From NCBI GenBank assembly GCA_012718935.1, contig JAAYBH010000122.1, positions 1 through 48,936 on the forward strand: DNA of 48,936 nt. The letters run 5' to 3'. Positions 34,248 through 44,177 of the stretch are shown one piece after another. Origin of the DNA: Clostridiales bacterium. GTDB taxonomy: Bacteria > Bacillota > Clostridia > Oscillospirales > Oscillospiraceae. The number at the start of each line of letters is the position of its first letter. The stretch's first letter is position 1. A program made the position numbers and the translations under genes. The notes beneath the pieces are model-generated. The model was not told the DNA's origin, did not search any database, and was given only the letters and a program-made list of their open reading frames with translations.

Positions 34248-36053
34248 ATGATACAGCAGGACAAGATCCGCAACTTTTCTATTATTGCCCATATAGACCA
34301 CGGCAAATCAACGCTGGCCGACCGGCTGCTCGAGAAGTGCAACGCCGTCGAAGCCCGCGATATGGAAAATCAGCTTTTAGATAATATGGAGCTCGAACGC
34401 GAACGCGGCATCACCATCAAGGCGCGTGCCGTCGGCCTGTCCTATACGGCGCTGGACGGCGAGACATATACGCTCAATCTGATCGACACGCCGGGCCATG
34501 TGGACTTTAACTACGAGGTCTCGCGCTCGCTTACCGCATGCGAGGGGGCAATCCTCGTCGTGGACGCGGCGCAGGGGATTGAGGCCCAGACGCTTGCAAA
34601 CACCTACCTGGCGCTGGATCACAATCTGGAGATCCTGCCTGTCGTCAACAAGATCGACCTGCCCGCGGCCGACCCCCAACGCGTCAAAGCGGAGATCGAG
34701 GATATTATCGGCCTGCCGGCTATGGACGCGCCGGAAATTTCGGCAAAGCTCGGCATCGGTATTGAAGATGTCCTCGAGAGAATTGTGCACGGCATTCCTG
34801 CACCGAAGGGCGATCCAAACAAGCCTCTGCGAGCGCTTATTTTTGACAGCCAGTACGACGCGTACCGCGGTGTCATTGTTTTGATGCGCCTCATGGAAGG
34901 GGAAATCAGGCGGGACTCCACCGTCCGGATGATGGCGACGGGCGCGGAGTACCGCGTCGTCGAAATCGGGCACATGCGGCCGATTGGGCTGGAGCCCTGC
35001 GACGTGCTTCGTGCCGGCGATGTGGGTTATCTGACGGCCAGCATTAAAAATGTGGCCGATACGCAGGTGGGCGATACAATCACAAGCGCCGACAATCCGG
35101 CGAAGGAGGCGCTTCCCGGTTATAAACCCGCCCATCCGATGGTCTTCTCGGGTATCTATACGGTGGACGGCGCGGAATACCCCGATCTGCGCGACGCACT
35201 TGAAAAGCTTAAGCTCAACGACGCCGCCCTGAGCTATGAGCCGGAGTCTTCTATCGCGCTGGGCTTCGGCTTCCGCTGCGGCTTCCTGGGCCTGCTCCAT
35301 ATGGAAATCGTTCAGGAGCGGATTGAGCGCGAATTTAATCTGGATCTCATCACCACGGCACCCAGCGTCATTTACCGCATTACCAAGACGGACGGCTCGG
35401 TCCTCATGGTTGACAACCCGCTCAATTATCCCGACCCCGCCCATATCGAGCTGGCGGAGGAGCCGTTTGTGAAAGCCTCCATTATCACCCCGCCGGAGTA
35501 TGTGGGCAACATCATGGATCTCTGCCAGGACAGGCGCGGCGAATACAAGGAGCTTGTCTATCTCGAGTCCACCCGCGTCGAGCTCAAGTACGACATGCCC
35601 CTCAACGAGATCATTTACGATTTCTTCGACGCTCTTAAATCCCGTTCCCGGGGCTACGCGTCGCTGGACTACGATTTTTTGGGTTACCGCCCCTCGGAGC
35701 TCGTCAAGCTGGACATCCTCCTGAACGGCGAGGCTGTCGACGCCCTGTCCTTTATCGTCCACAAGGACAAGGCCTACTCCCGCGGCCGCCGAATCGCCGA
35801 AAAGCTGAAGGACAACATCCCCCGCCAGCTCTTCGAGGTCCCCGTCCAGGCCGCCATCGGCGGCAAAATCATCGCCCGGGAGACGATCAAGGCCGTGCGC
35901 AAGGACGTTTTGGCCAAATGCTACGGCGGCGATATCACCCGCAAGAAAAAGCTGCTGGAAAAACAAAAAGAAGGCAAAAAGCGCATGCGCAAGCTCGGCA
36001 CCGTCGATGTCCCGCAAGAGGCGTTTATGGCAGTTCTCAAGCTGGACGAATAA
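34248..36053 (+). CDS. lepA: Elongation factor 4
   Basis: [49 protein letters not shown]; LepA-specific C-terminus. Confidence 0.98.
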   Translation: MIQQDKIRNFSIIAHIDHGKSTLADRLLEKCNAVEARDMENQLLDNMELERERGITIKARAVGLSYTALDGETYTLNLIDTPGHVDFNYEVSRSLTACEGAILVVDAAQGIEAQTLANTYLALDHNLEILPVVNKIDLPAADPQRVKAEIEDIIGLPAMDAPEISAKLGIGIEDVLERIVHGIPAPKGDPNKPLRALIFDSQYDAYRGVIVLMRLMEGEIRRDSTVRMMATGAEYRVVEIGHMRPIGLEPCDVLRAGDVGYLTASIKNVADTQVGDTITSADNPAKEALPGYKPAHPMVFSGIYTVDGAEYPDLRDALEKLKLNDAALSYEPESSIALGFGFRCGFLGLLHMEIVQERIEREFNLDLITTAPSVIYRITKTDGSVLMVDNPLNYPDPAHIELAEEPFVKASIITPPEYVGNIMDLCQDRRGEYKELVYLESTRVELKYDMPLNEIIYDFFDALKSRSRGYASLDYDFLGYRPSELVKLDILLNGEAVDALSFIVHKDKAYSRGRRIAEKLKDNIPRQLFEVPVQAAIGGKIIARETIKAVRKDVLAKCYGGDITRKKKLLEKQKEGKKRMRKLGTVDVPQEAFMAVLKLDE

Positions 36054-36062
36054 AAGATTGAT

Positions 36063-36092
36063 AAAAAAGACGCCCTTTTGGGCGTCTTTTTT
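36063..36092. terminator. Bidirectional terminator between convergent lepA and uvrA
   Basis: AAAAAAGACGCCC-TTTT-GGGCGTCTTTTTT. Confidence 0.92.
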
Positions 36093-36115
36093 ATGCCGAT
36101 GGTATTATCCGCCAT

Positions 36116-36140
36116 GTCATTCCCGCGAAGGCGGGAATCC
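36116..36140. repeat. GTCATTCCCGCGAAGGCGGGAATCC palindromic repeat, dRS3/REP-like
   Basis: ATTCCCGC-GAAG-GCGGGAAT at 36119-36138, between lepA and uvrA. Confidence 0.7.
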
Positions 36141-36170
36141 ACGTTCCCCATACGCAAGGAAAGCCGCTGC

Positions 36171-38993
36171 TTACAGCAGTGGCTTTAAAAACTTGCCCGT
36201 ATAGCTCGTTTCGCACGCCGCCAGCTCTTCCGGTGTGCCGGTGAAAACGACTTCGCCGCCGGCGTCGCCGCCTTCGGGGCCCAGATCGATGATGTAATCG
36301 GCGGTTTTTATGACCTCCAGGTTGTGCTCGATGACGACGACGGTATTGCCGGCGTCGGTGAGGCGGTTCAATACGTCGATGAGCTTGTGGACGTCGGCGG
36401 TGTGGAGGCCGGTGGTCGGTTCGTCCAGAACATAGAAGGTGTTCCCGGTGGAGCGCTTACTGAGCTCGGTGGCCAGCTTCACCCGCTGGGCTTCTCCTCC
36501 GGAGAGCGTTGTGGACGGCTGGCCGAGCTTGATGTAGCCGAGGCCGACCTCGAGAAGCGTTTTGATCTTCTGGCTGATCCGCGGCATATTTTCGAAAAAG
36601 CCCACCGCTTCGTCCACCGTCATGTCCAGGACTTCGAAGATGTTTTTGCCCTTATATCTGACATCGAGTGTTTCCCTGTTGTACCGTTTGCCCTTGCAGA
36701 CCTCGCAGGGGACGTAGATGTCCGGGAGAAAGTGCATTTCGATTTTGATGAGGCCGTCTCCGGTACAGGCCTCGCAGCGGCCGCCCCGGACGTTGAAGGA
36801 AAACCGGCCCTGCCCGTAGCCCCGGGCTTTGGCGTCCTGGGTGGAGGCGAAAAGCTCGCGGATATCGTTGAAGACGCCCGTGTAGGTGGCCGGATTGGAG
36901 CGCGGCGTCCGCCCGATGGGCGACTGGTCGATGTCGATGATTTTGTCGAGAAATTCCATGCCCTCAATGCATTCGTGCTTGCCGGGCCTGATTTTTACCC
37001 GGTTGAGTTCCGCGGCCAGCGTTTTATAGACGACCTCGTTGATGAGCGACGATTTGCCGCTGCCCGAGACGCCCGTGACGGCGGTCATGACGCCTAGGGG
37101 TATGGACACGGTAATGTCCTTCAGGTTGTTTTCGGCGGCTTTTCTGACGGTCAGGAATTTGCCGCTCCCCTTCCGGCGCTTATCGGGCACCGGGATTTTT
37201 TTCGCGCCACTCAAATACTGGCCTGTGATCGAATTCTTGCAGGCCTTGATATCCTCCGCCGTTCCGGCGCAGATGATCTGGCCTCCGTGAACGCCGGCGC
37301 CGGGGCCCACGTCAATAATATAGTCGGCCTCGTTCATTGTCTCCTCGTCGTGCTCGACCACAAGAAGCGTATTTCCCAGGTCCCTGAGGTGCTTGAGCGT
37401 CGCCAGGAGCCGTGCGTTGTCCCGCTGGTGCAGCCCGATGGACGGCTCGTCCAGAATGTATAAAACACCCATCAGCGACGAGCCGATCTGGGTGGCGAGG
37501 CGTATGCGCTGGCTCTCGCCGCCGGAGAGGCTCCCCGCCTGCCGGCCCAGCGTCAGGTATTCAAGGCCGACGCTCCGGAGAAAACCGAGCCGCTCACGGA
37601 TTTCCTTCAAAATCTGGTGGGCGATCATTTCCTCTTTTACGGAGAGCTTCAGCCCGTCAACAAACTCCAGCGCATGGACGATGGACTTGTCCGTGAAGTC
37701 GACGATGTTAATCCCGCCCACCGTGACGGCCAGGACCTCCTTCTTCAGGCGCTTCCCATTACAGTCGGGGCACGGGTGCTCGGACATGAACTGCTCCAGC
37801 TCCCACCGCATCGACATGCTCTGTGTTTCCTTGTACCGCCTTTCAAGATTCTTGACGATACCCTCGAAGGGCTGGCTCAGCGTCCCCTTGCCTCTGGGTT
37901 GGTCATAGTGCAGCGTCAGCTTCTCGCCGTTCGTGCCGCACAGAATGATATCCAATACACCCTCGGGCAGATCCTTGATTGGCGTGTTCAGATTAAAGTG
38001 ATATTTTTTTGCAATCGCCTCGAAATACATTCTGGCGATGCCGTCGTTTTTAATATTGCCCCAGCCGGAGGCGGTGATGGCGCCCTCGACGATTGACAGG
38101 GACTGATTGGGAATAACGATCTCCGGGTCGACCCTCAGCTGCGTTCCAAGGCCGGTGCAGGCCGGGCACGCGCCGTAGGGGTTGTTGAAGGAGAACAGGC
38201 GCGGCGTCAGCTCCTCGATGGAGACACCGCAATCGTCGCAGGCGTAGTTCTGGGAGAACAGCAGCTCTTTCTCCTGGCCCACAATGTCGATGATGACAAG
38301 ACCGCCGGCCAGGTTGGCTGCGATCTCCACAGAATCCGTCAGACGGCGCGCGATATCCTCTTTTATGACGAGCCGATCCACGATGATCTCAATGCTGTGC
38401 TTCTTGTTTTTGTCGAGCTTGATCTCCTCGGAGAGATCATAGGTGATGCCGTCCACCCGCGCGCGGACATAACCGCTTCTCCGGGCGTCCTCGAACACCT
38501 TCGTGTATTCGCCCTTCCGGGCCCTAACGACGGGGGCCAGGATCTGAATGCGCGTCGCCTGGGGCTGCGTCATCACCTGGTCAATGATCTGGTCGACGGT
38601 CTGCTGGCGAATCTCCTTGCCGCAGTTGGGGCAGTGGGGAATGCCGATGCGCGCCCATAAAAGGCGCAGGTAGTCGTATATTTCAGTGACCGTGCCCACC
38701 GTGGAGCGGGGATTCCGGCTTGTCGTCTTCTGGTCGATGGAAATGGCGGGCGACAGGCCCTCAATGTAGTCCACGTCCGGCTTTTCCATCTGCCCGAGAA
38801 ACTGCCGCGCATACGCCGACAGGGACTCTACATACCGGCGCTGCCCTTCGGCGTAAATGGTGTCAAAGGCCAGCGACGACTTGCCGCTCCCCGAGATGCC
38901 CGTCATCACGACCAGCTTGTCCCGCGGAATCTCCACATCGATATTCTTTAAATTGTTTTCGCGCGCACCTTTGACGAAAATATTATCTCTCAT
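36171..38993 (-). CDS. uvrA: Excinuclease ABC subunit A
   Basis: [67 protein letters not shown]; two ABC cassettes; zinc-finger cysteines. Confidence 0.99.
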   Translation of the reverse strand: MRDNIFVKGARENNLKNIDVEIPRDKLVVMTGISGSGKSSLAFDTIYAEGQRRYVESLSAYARQFLGQMEKPDVDYIEGLSPAISIDQKTTSRNPRSTVGTVTEIYDYLRLLWARIGIPHCPNCGKEIRQQTVDQIIDQVMTQPQATRIQILAPVVRARKGEYTKVFEDARRSGYVRARVDGITYDLSEEIKLDKNKKHSIEIIVDRLVIKEDIARRLTDSVEIAANLAGGLVIIDIVGQEKELLFSQNYACDDCGVSIEELTPRLFSFNNPYGACPACTGLGTQLRVDPEIVIPNQSLSIVEGAITASGWGNIKNDGIARMYFEAIAKKYHFNLNTPIKDLPEGVLDIILCGTNGEKLTLHYDQPRGKGTLSQPFEGIVKNLERRYKETQSMSMRWELEQFMSEHPCPDCNGKRLKKEVLAVTVGGINIVDFTDKSIVHALEFVDGLKLSVKEEMIAHQILKEIRERLGFLRSVGLEYLTLGRQAGSLSGGESQRIRLATQIGSSLMGVLYILDEPSIGLHQRDNARLLATLKHLRDLGNTLLVVEHDEETMNEADYIIDVGPGAGVHGGQIICAGTAEDIKACKNSITGQYLSGAKKIPVPDKRRKGSGKFLTVRKAAENNLKDITVSIPLGVMTAVTGVSGSGKSSLINEVVYKTLAAELNRVKIRPGKHECIEGMEFLDKIIDIDQSPIGRTPRSNPATYTGVFNDIRELFASTQDAKARGYGQGRFSFNVRGGRCEACTGDGLIKIEMHFLPDIYVPCEVCKGKRYNRETLDVRYKGKNIFEVLDMTVDEAVGFFENMPRISQKIKTLLEVGLGYIKLGQPSTTLSGGEAQRVKLATELSKRSTGNTFYVLDEPTTGLHTADVHKLIDVLNRLTDAGNTVVVIEHNLEVIKTADYIIDLGPEGGDAGGEVVFTGTPEELAACETSYTGKFLKPLL

Positions 38994-39089
38994 GTTTGCT
39001 TAATCTCCAGTCGTCAAAGGTGCTGCACCTCTTGACGAAAATATTATCTCTCATGTTTGCTTAATCTCCAGCCGTCAAAGGTGCTGCAC
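38973..39089. repeat. Tandem direct duplication (period 61 bp) at the uvrA translation start
   Basis: GACGAAAATATTATCTCTCATGTTTGCTTAATCTCCAG[T/C]CGTCAAAGGTGCTGCAC occurs from 38973 and again from 39034. Confidence 0.9.
38983..39054 (-). CDS. Putative uvrA leader ORF, 23 aa, created by the duplication
   Basis: [23 protein letters not shown]; the first eight residues equal UvrA's and the stop lies just inside uvrA. Confidence 0.4.
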   Translation of the reverse strand: MRDNIFVKRCSTFDDWRLSKHER

Positions 39090-39138
39090 AGCTGCGCAGC
39101 CGCCTGTCGTCAGCGGGCGCAGAATCGTTCTTGCCGTT

Positions 39139-39696
39139 TCAAGAGTTGTCATTAAGTACACGCTCCTTCTCGTCTCGCTCTAGGTCTCTCAAATAACGCC
39201 GGACGTCCCGCCGGGAGCACAGCCACACAACGGGCTTGCCGCTGGTGCGGACTGCCGCCCTGTTCTCCGCACCTTGCGTCTTTTCGAAGTTCCAGGTGTA
39301 TTTGATGAATTCCCGGTCAAGCCGCTCCGGACACCCATCGCCCATATCCGGGCGGACCTTACCCCGGTTTTTTATGACGCGCGTCAGGACGCCCCACAGG
39401 CAGACGGAGCGGGGGAAATCGAAGTAGACGACCTGATCGCAAAAACCGAGGCGCAGCGGCAGTGACCCGCCGTAGTTGCCGTCAATGATCCAGGCATCCT
39501 CCGACAGCGCCTTCTGTAAATTAGCGTAAAATTCCTCTTTCGCGGTCTGGACCCACCCCGGTTTCCAGAAGAGCTTGTCCAGATGGACGACGGGCAAGCC
39601 CGTCAGTGCGCCGAGCCGGCGGGCGAAGGTTGATTTTCCGCTGCCGCAGCAGCCGAGGACGAGGACGCGCTGGTATCTTGATATCGCATATCGCAT
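39139..39696 (-). CDS. P-loop nucleoside kinase-like protein (FlaR/topology modulation family)
   Basis: RVLVLGCCGSGKSTFARRLGALTGLPVVHLDKLFWKPGW, WIIDGNYGGSLPLRLGFCDQVVYFDFPR. Confidence 0.88.
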   Translation of the reverse strand: MRYAISRYQRVLVLGCCGSGKSTFARRLGALTGLPVVHLDKLFWKPGWVQTAKEEFYANLQKALSEDAWIIDGNYGGSLPLRLGFCDQVVYFDFPRSVCLWGVLTRVIKNRGKVRPDMGDGCPERLDREFIKYTWNFEKTQGAENRAAVRTSGKPVVWLCSRRDVRRYLRDLERDEKERVLNDNS

Positions 39697-41003
39697 ATAC
39701 TATCCTCCGTTTGCTGTCCGTTTGACTGGACAGAGCCTTGGCCGGTCGTCCGGCCCGCGTTGGAGATCATGAGCTTGATGCGGTTTTCCTGATTAATTTT
39801 TGTCGCGCCGGGGTCGTAATCGATGGCCACGATGTTGGAATCGGGGTAATCGTCCTTCAAAACCCGGATCATGCCCTTGCCGACCACATGGTTCGGCAGG
39901 CAGCCGAAGGGCTGCGTGCAGACAATGTTTTTCGTGCCGGTATGGATGAGCTCCAGCATCTCCGCGGTGAGAAGCCAGCCCTCCCCCATCTTGTTGCCAT
40001 ACCCGAGATAGCCCTTGATGAGCTGCTGCAGGTCTGAAAACCGGCCCATGGGTCGGAAACAGGGCTGCGTCTTGACGGCGTCGATCATGATCTCCTGCAA
40101 ATCCTCAAGGTATTTTTGAAATATCCCCGCCAGCAGCTTTTTGAGCTTGTAGCCCTTATACAGATCCACATCCACGACGCGGTTGTTGATCTTAAAGATC
40201 ATAAAGTCGGTGAGACCCGGAACGACAGGCTCGCATCCCTCGGAGAGCAAAAATTCCTCCAGGCCGTTATTCCCCAGCGGTGCAAACTTGACGTAAATTT
40301 CTCCGACAATCCCGACCCGTGTCTTTTGCGGGCCTTGGCGGTCGATTTTCGCAAAATCGGCGGCGATGTCCGTCATGACCTTTTTCATATCGCTCTTGCC
40401 CAAGCCCTGCCCGTGGCCGAACATGGCGACGAGCCGGTCCGTCCAGTGGGAGGTGAGCTTTTCTGTAACGCCCTTTGCGACCTCATACGGCAGGCACTGG
40501 TTCCGGAGCCAGACGAGCAGGTCGCCGTAGATCATGGCTATGGCCAGCCGCCGGAGCGTTTTGAGCGGGATTGAAAAGCCCGGGTTTTTTTCAAGCCCGG
40601 AGAGATTCACCGAAACGACGGGGATATACGCCATGTCCGCCTTCTCCAGCGCCTTTCGGAGCAGATGGATGTAATTCGAAGCGCGGCAGCCGCCGCCCGT
40701 CTGGGTAATCAGCAGCCCGACCTTGTGTTTATCATAATTGCCGCTGTTCACGGCCTCCAGAAGCTGCCCGATCACAAGAAGCGCCGGGTAGCACGTGTCG
40801 TTATGGACATATTTCAATCCCGTATCCACGATGCCCCTGTGGGTCGTTGTGAGCATGTCGATTTTATACCCGTCCAGCTCGAAGACCTTTTTCAGCATCG
40901 TAAACGTGACCGGCAGCATCTGCGGCATTAAGAGCGTGTATTCTCTTTTCATCTCCTTCGTAAAAAGGAGCCGCCCTGTTTTGTCGTATGTAAGTGTTGC
41001 CAT
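39603..41003 (-). CDS. Acyl-CoA dehydratase activase-related protein, C-terminal half
   Basis: LLMPQMLPVTFTMLKKVFELDGYKIDMLTT, VHNDTCYPALLVIGQLLEAVNSG, LLITQTGGGCRASNYIHLLRKAL, CTQPFGCLPNHVVGKGMIRVLK. Likely start MATLTYDKTGRL at 41003 with GGAG. Confidence 0.85.
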   Translation of the reverse strand: MATLTYDKTGRLLFTKEMKREYTLLMPQMLPVTFTMLKKVFELDGYKIDMLTTTHRGIVDTGLKYVHNDTCYPALLVIGQLLEAVNSGNYDKHKVGLLITQTGGGCRASNYIHLLRKALEKADMAYIPVVSVNLSGLEKNPGFSIPLKTLRRLAIAMIYGDLLVWLRNQCLPYEVAKGVTEKLTSHWTDRLVAMFGHGQGLGKSDMKKVMTDIAADFAKIDRQGPQKTRVGIVGEIYVKFAPLGNNGLEEFLLSEGCEPVVPGLTDFMIFKINNRVVDVDLYKGYKLKKLLAGIFQKYLEDLQEIMIDAVKTQPCFRPMGRFSDLQQLIKGYLGYGNKMGEGWLLTAEMLELIHTGTKNIVCTQPFGCLPNHVVGKGMIRVLKDDYPDSNIVAIDYDPGATKINQENRIKLMISNAGRTTGQGSVQSNGQQTEDSICDMRYQDTSASSSSAAAAAENQPSPAGSAH

Positions 41004-41019
41004 ATTGCTCTCCATTGAG

Positions 41020-43959
41020 TCAGATGAATTGTTGATCCCGCGATTCAATCGCGGCGATCAGGCTCCGGATGCGGATACGCACGGCGCCCAGGTTGTTGAT
41101 GTCATCGATTTTGATCTGGGTGTAGAGCTTACCGCCCTTTTCCAATATGCTGCGCATCTCGTCCGTCGTGATGGCGTCCGTGCCGCAGCCGAAGGAGACC
41201 AGCTGGATCAGCTGCATATCCGGCTGCGTCGTGACATACCGCGCGGCGCTGTACATCCGCGCATGGTACGTCCACTGGTTCAAAACGCGGCGGCTCTCCT
41301 TCTCCATGATATGCGAGATGGCGTCCTCGGAGATCAGGACAAGCCCGAATGATGTAATCAGCTCATCGATGCCGTGATTGATCTCAGGGTCGATATGGTA
41401 CGGCCGGCCGGCAACGACAATGATTTTTTTACCGTTTTCACGGGCGTATCCGATTGCCTTTTCACCCTCCGCGATGACAGCCCTTCTGAAGGCGTCATAT
41501 GCGTCATACGCGGTGCGGGCGGCTTTTTTCGTTTCATTTTTCGGGATGCCGAAGTTCTCCTCGAAGTACTCGGAGGACCGCTTCACAAATCCTTTTTTCT
41601 TGTGGAGCCCGAAATACGGCGCCAGAAAGCGCGCCGACTTCAAACGCGGCATATTGGCCGCTAGCAGCTCGGGGTAATACGCCACCACGGGGCAGTTGTA
41701 GCTGTTGTCCGCTTTCCCCTCGTCGAAGTTGTAGGGCATACAGGGATAAAAGATCGTGTCGGCGCCCATGTCCAGCAGATGCTCGATATGCCCGTGCATC
41801 AGCTTGGCCGGATAGCACACCGTGTCCGACGGGATGGTTCGCTGGCCTTTGATATACAGCTTTCGCGACGACTCCGGCGACAGGACGACCTCAAAATTAA
41901 GAGCCGTGAAAAACTCAAACCAAAACGGCAGGTTTTCATACATGTTGAGCCCGAAGAGGATGCCGATCTTCCCCCGGGCGCCGGTGCCCTTACCGATACC
42001 GGAGAGGGAACGCAGGTAGTCGTATTTCCATTTCATAAGGTTCGGCTCGGTGGCCTTTGCCAGACCGAGCGGCTTGGAGCAGCGGTTGCCGGATATGAAG
42101 CGGCGGCCGCCGTCAAAGGTGTTGACCGTCATGCTGCAGCGGTTCGTGCAGCCGTTGCAGGTGACGGGCTTCGCCGTGTGCGTGAATGTTTCCAGCCCCG
42201 CGCTGTCCAGGAGCGACGACGTCGCCCTCCCCGAATCCATGGCGCTGAGCGCCGCGCCGTAAGCGCCCATGAGTCCGGCGATCGTCGGCCTTGTCACATC
42301 CCGCCCGATCTCCCGCTCAAAGCCTCTGAGAACGGCGTCGTTCAAAAACGTCCCGCCCTGAACGACGATGTTCTTCCCCAAATCATCGGCGCTGGCAGCC
42401 CTGATGACCTTATAAACCGCGTTTTTGACGATGGAGATGGAGAGACCGGCCGAGATGGCTTCAACAGAAGCCCCCTCCTTCTGGGCCTGCTTGACGCTGG
42501 AATTCATAAAGACCGTGCAGCGCGAGCCCAGGTTGACGGGCTTGGGGTCAAAGAGCCCGCTTTTCGCGAAATCCGCGATGTTGTAGCCCAACGCCTTGGC
42601 GAACGTCTCGATAAAGCTGCCGCAGCCCGAGGAGCAGGCCTCGTTGAGCATGATACTGTCGATGGCGCCGCCGTGAATCTTAAAGCATTTGACGTCCTGC
42701 CCGCCGATGTCGAGGATGAAGTCGACGCCGGGGTCGAAGTGCCGCGCTGCTCTGAAGTGGGCCATTGTCTCCACCAGGCCGATATCGACCCTGAAGGCAT
42801 TTTTGATAAGGTCCTCGCCGTAGCCGGTCACGGCGCCGGAGCGGATTTTCACACGGTTTCCGAACCGTGTGTATATTTCCTGCAGTTCCTGTCTGACGAT
42901 GGATACGGGATCTCCCTTGTTGGAGGCATAATAGCTGTATAATATCCCGCCGTTTTCGGCGATGAGCACGAGCTTCGTCGTCGTGCTGCCGGCGTCGATG
43001 CCCAGATACGCGCCGCCCTCGTATGTATCGGGGTCGACGGTCTCCGGCGTCGCCCTGCCGTGCCGTTCGGTAAATTCGTCGTACTCCGCCTGTGTGCGGA
43101 AGAGCGGCTCCATCACATCCGTCAGGTGGGTCGCGTCGACGGCGCTCTCCAACAGTCCGAGCATCTCCTCAAAGGTCGTTTCGGCGTTGTCGTTCGGTAT
43201 CAGCGCCGCGCCTAACGCTGCAAAGCAATCGGCGTTTTCGGGAAAAATGGCGTGCCGGTCGTCCAGCTCCAGCGTCTCGATGAAGCGCTGACGGAGCCCC
43301 ATGAGGAAGGTCAGCGGCCCGCCGAGGAAGACAATCTTGCCCGTCAGCTCCCGACCCTGGGTCAGGCCGGCCACCGTCTGGTCGACGACGGCCTGGAAGA
43401 TGGAGGCGGCGATATCCTCCCGCCGCCCGCCCTGGTTGAGGATGGGCTGGATGTCCGACTTGGCGAAAACACCGCACCGGGAGGCGATGGGGTATATTTT
43501 TTCATGCTGAAGCGACAGCTCGTCTAATTCCGTGATGCTGACGTTCAAAAGCATCGCCATCTGGTCGATAAAGGCGCCGGTGCCGCCGGCACAGGAGCCG
43601 TTCATGCGCTCCTCCAGGCTGCGGCCGAAGAAGATGATCTTGGCGTCCTCGCCGCCCAGCTCGATGACGGCGTCGGTATCGGGGATATAAGCGCGGACGG
43701 CGGACGCAGTGGCGTACACCTCCTGCACAAACCGGATGCCGGAGGCCTTCGCCACACCGAGGCCGGCGGAGCCTGTGATCACGGTATTCACTTTTTGGCC
43801 CGACAAAATGGCCGATGCGGAGCGGAGCTGTTCCGCCGCCTTCTCGCGCACCTTTGAATAATGCCGCTCATACGCTCTGAACAGCATTTTGCCGGTATCG
43901 TCCAATACGACTGTTTTGACTGTTGTGCTGCCGATGTCAATCCCGATTTTGAGACCCAT
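41020..43959 (-). CDS. 2-hydroxyacyl-CoA dehydratase activase (tandem BcrA/BadF ASKHA domains plus partial DUF2229-like domain)
   Basis: GIDIGSTTVKTVVLDDTG and YLGIDAGSTTTKLVLIAENG; NGSCAGGTGAFIDQM; NEACSSGCGSFIETFAKALGY; CNGCTNRCSMTVNTF; SDTVCYPAKLMHGHIEHL. Confidence 0.93.
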   Translation of the reverse strand: MGLKIGIDIGSTTVKTVVLDDTGKMLFRAYERHYSKVREKAAEQLRSASAILSGQKVNTVITGSAGLGVAKASGIRFVQEVYATASAVRAYIPDTDAVIELGGEDAKIIFFGRSLEERMNGSCAGGTGAFIDQMAMLLNVSITELDELSLQHEKIYPIASRCGVFAKSDIQPILNQGGRREDIAASIFQAVVDQTVAGLTQGRELTGKIVFLGGPLTFLMGLRQRFIETLELDDRHAIFPENADCFAALGAALIPNDNAETTFEEMLGLLESAVDATHLTDVMEPLFRTQAEYDEFTERHGRATPETVDPDTYEGGAYLGIDAGSTTTKLVLIAENGGILYSYYASNKGDPVSIVRQELQEIYTRFGNRVKIRSGAVTGYGEDLIKNAFRVDIGLVETMAHFRAARHFDPGVDFILDIGGQDVKCFKIHGGAIDSIMLNEACSSGCGSFIETFAKALGYNIADFAKSGLFDPKPVNLGSRCTVFMNSSVKQAQKEGASVEAISAGLSISIVKNAVYKVIRAASADDLGKNIVVQGGTFLNDAVLRGFEREIGRDVTRPTIAGLMGAYGAALSAMDSGRATSSLLDSAGLETFTHTAKPVTCNGCTNRCSMTVNTFDGGRRFISGNRCSKPLGLAKATEPNLMKWKYDYLRSLSGIGKGTGARGKIGILFGLNMYENLPFWFEFFTALNFEVVLSPESSRKLYIKGQRTIPSDTVCYPAKLMHGHIEHLLDMGADTIFYPCMPYNFDEGKADNSYNCPVVAYYPELLAANMPRLKSARFLAPYFGLHKKKGFVKRSSEYFEENFGIPKNETKKAARTAYDAYDAFRRAVIAEGEKAIGYARENGKKIIVVAGRPYHIDPEINHGIDELITSFGLVLISEDAISHIMEKESRRVLNQWTYHARMYSAARYVTTQPDMQLIQLVSFGCGTDAITTDEMRSILEKGGKLYTQIKIDDINNLGAVRIRIRSLIAAIESRDQQFI

Positions 43960-44010
43960 ATATCCACCTTAAGAACGAAATATTCTTCTGGAAATCTATT
44001 GAATGACGTC

Positions 44011-44027
44011 AGGGGCAAACCGCCCCT
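44011..44027. repeat. Short GC-rich palindrome in the activase-pyrE divergent region
   Basis: AGGGGC-AAACC-GCCCCT. Confidence 0.5.
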
Positions 44028-44114
44028 CCCGCCAAAGATGTCATAAAGCCGATTATACATCAGGAAGAGATATAATTCAACGTTTCAGGATGATTTGTTT
44101 TTACCAGCAAAGCA

Positions 44115-44143
44115 TTGCCTGACGTTTTGTGTAATGTTATAAT
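44115..44143 (+). promoter_or_regulatory. Putative pyrE promoter
   Basis: TTGCCT (44115-44120), 17-nt spacer, TATAAT (44138-44143). Confidence 0.75.
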
Positions 44144-44177
44144 GACATGTAAATTCACCAGAAAATGGGGTGTTCAA

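Noticed and set aside
34377-36017. 546-aa minus-strand ORF opposite lepA
   Set aside because: Mirrors the lepA coding frame; codon bias in GC-rich genes produces long antisense ORFs and the translation has no recognisable domain.
38973-39089. CRISPR-like direct repeats upstream of uvrA
   Set aside because: Only two copies, directly tandem with no spacers, containing a start codon; a local duplication rather than a CRISPR array.
41779-42942. 387-aa plus-strand ORF opposite the activase gene
   Set aside because: Antisense shadow of a clear ASKHA-domain protein.
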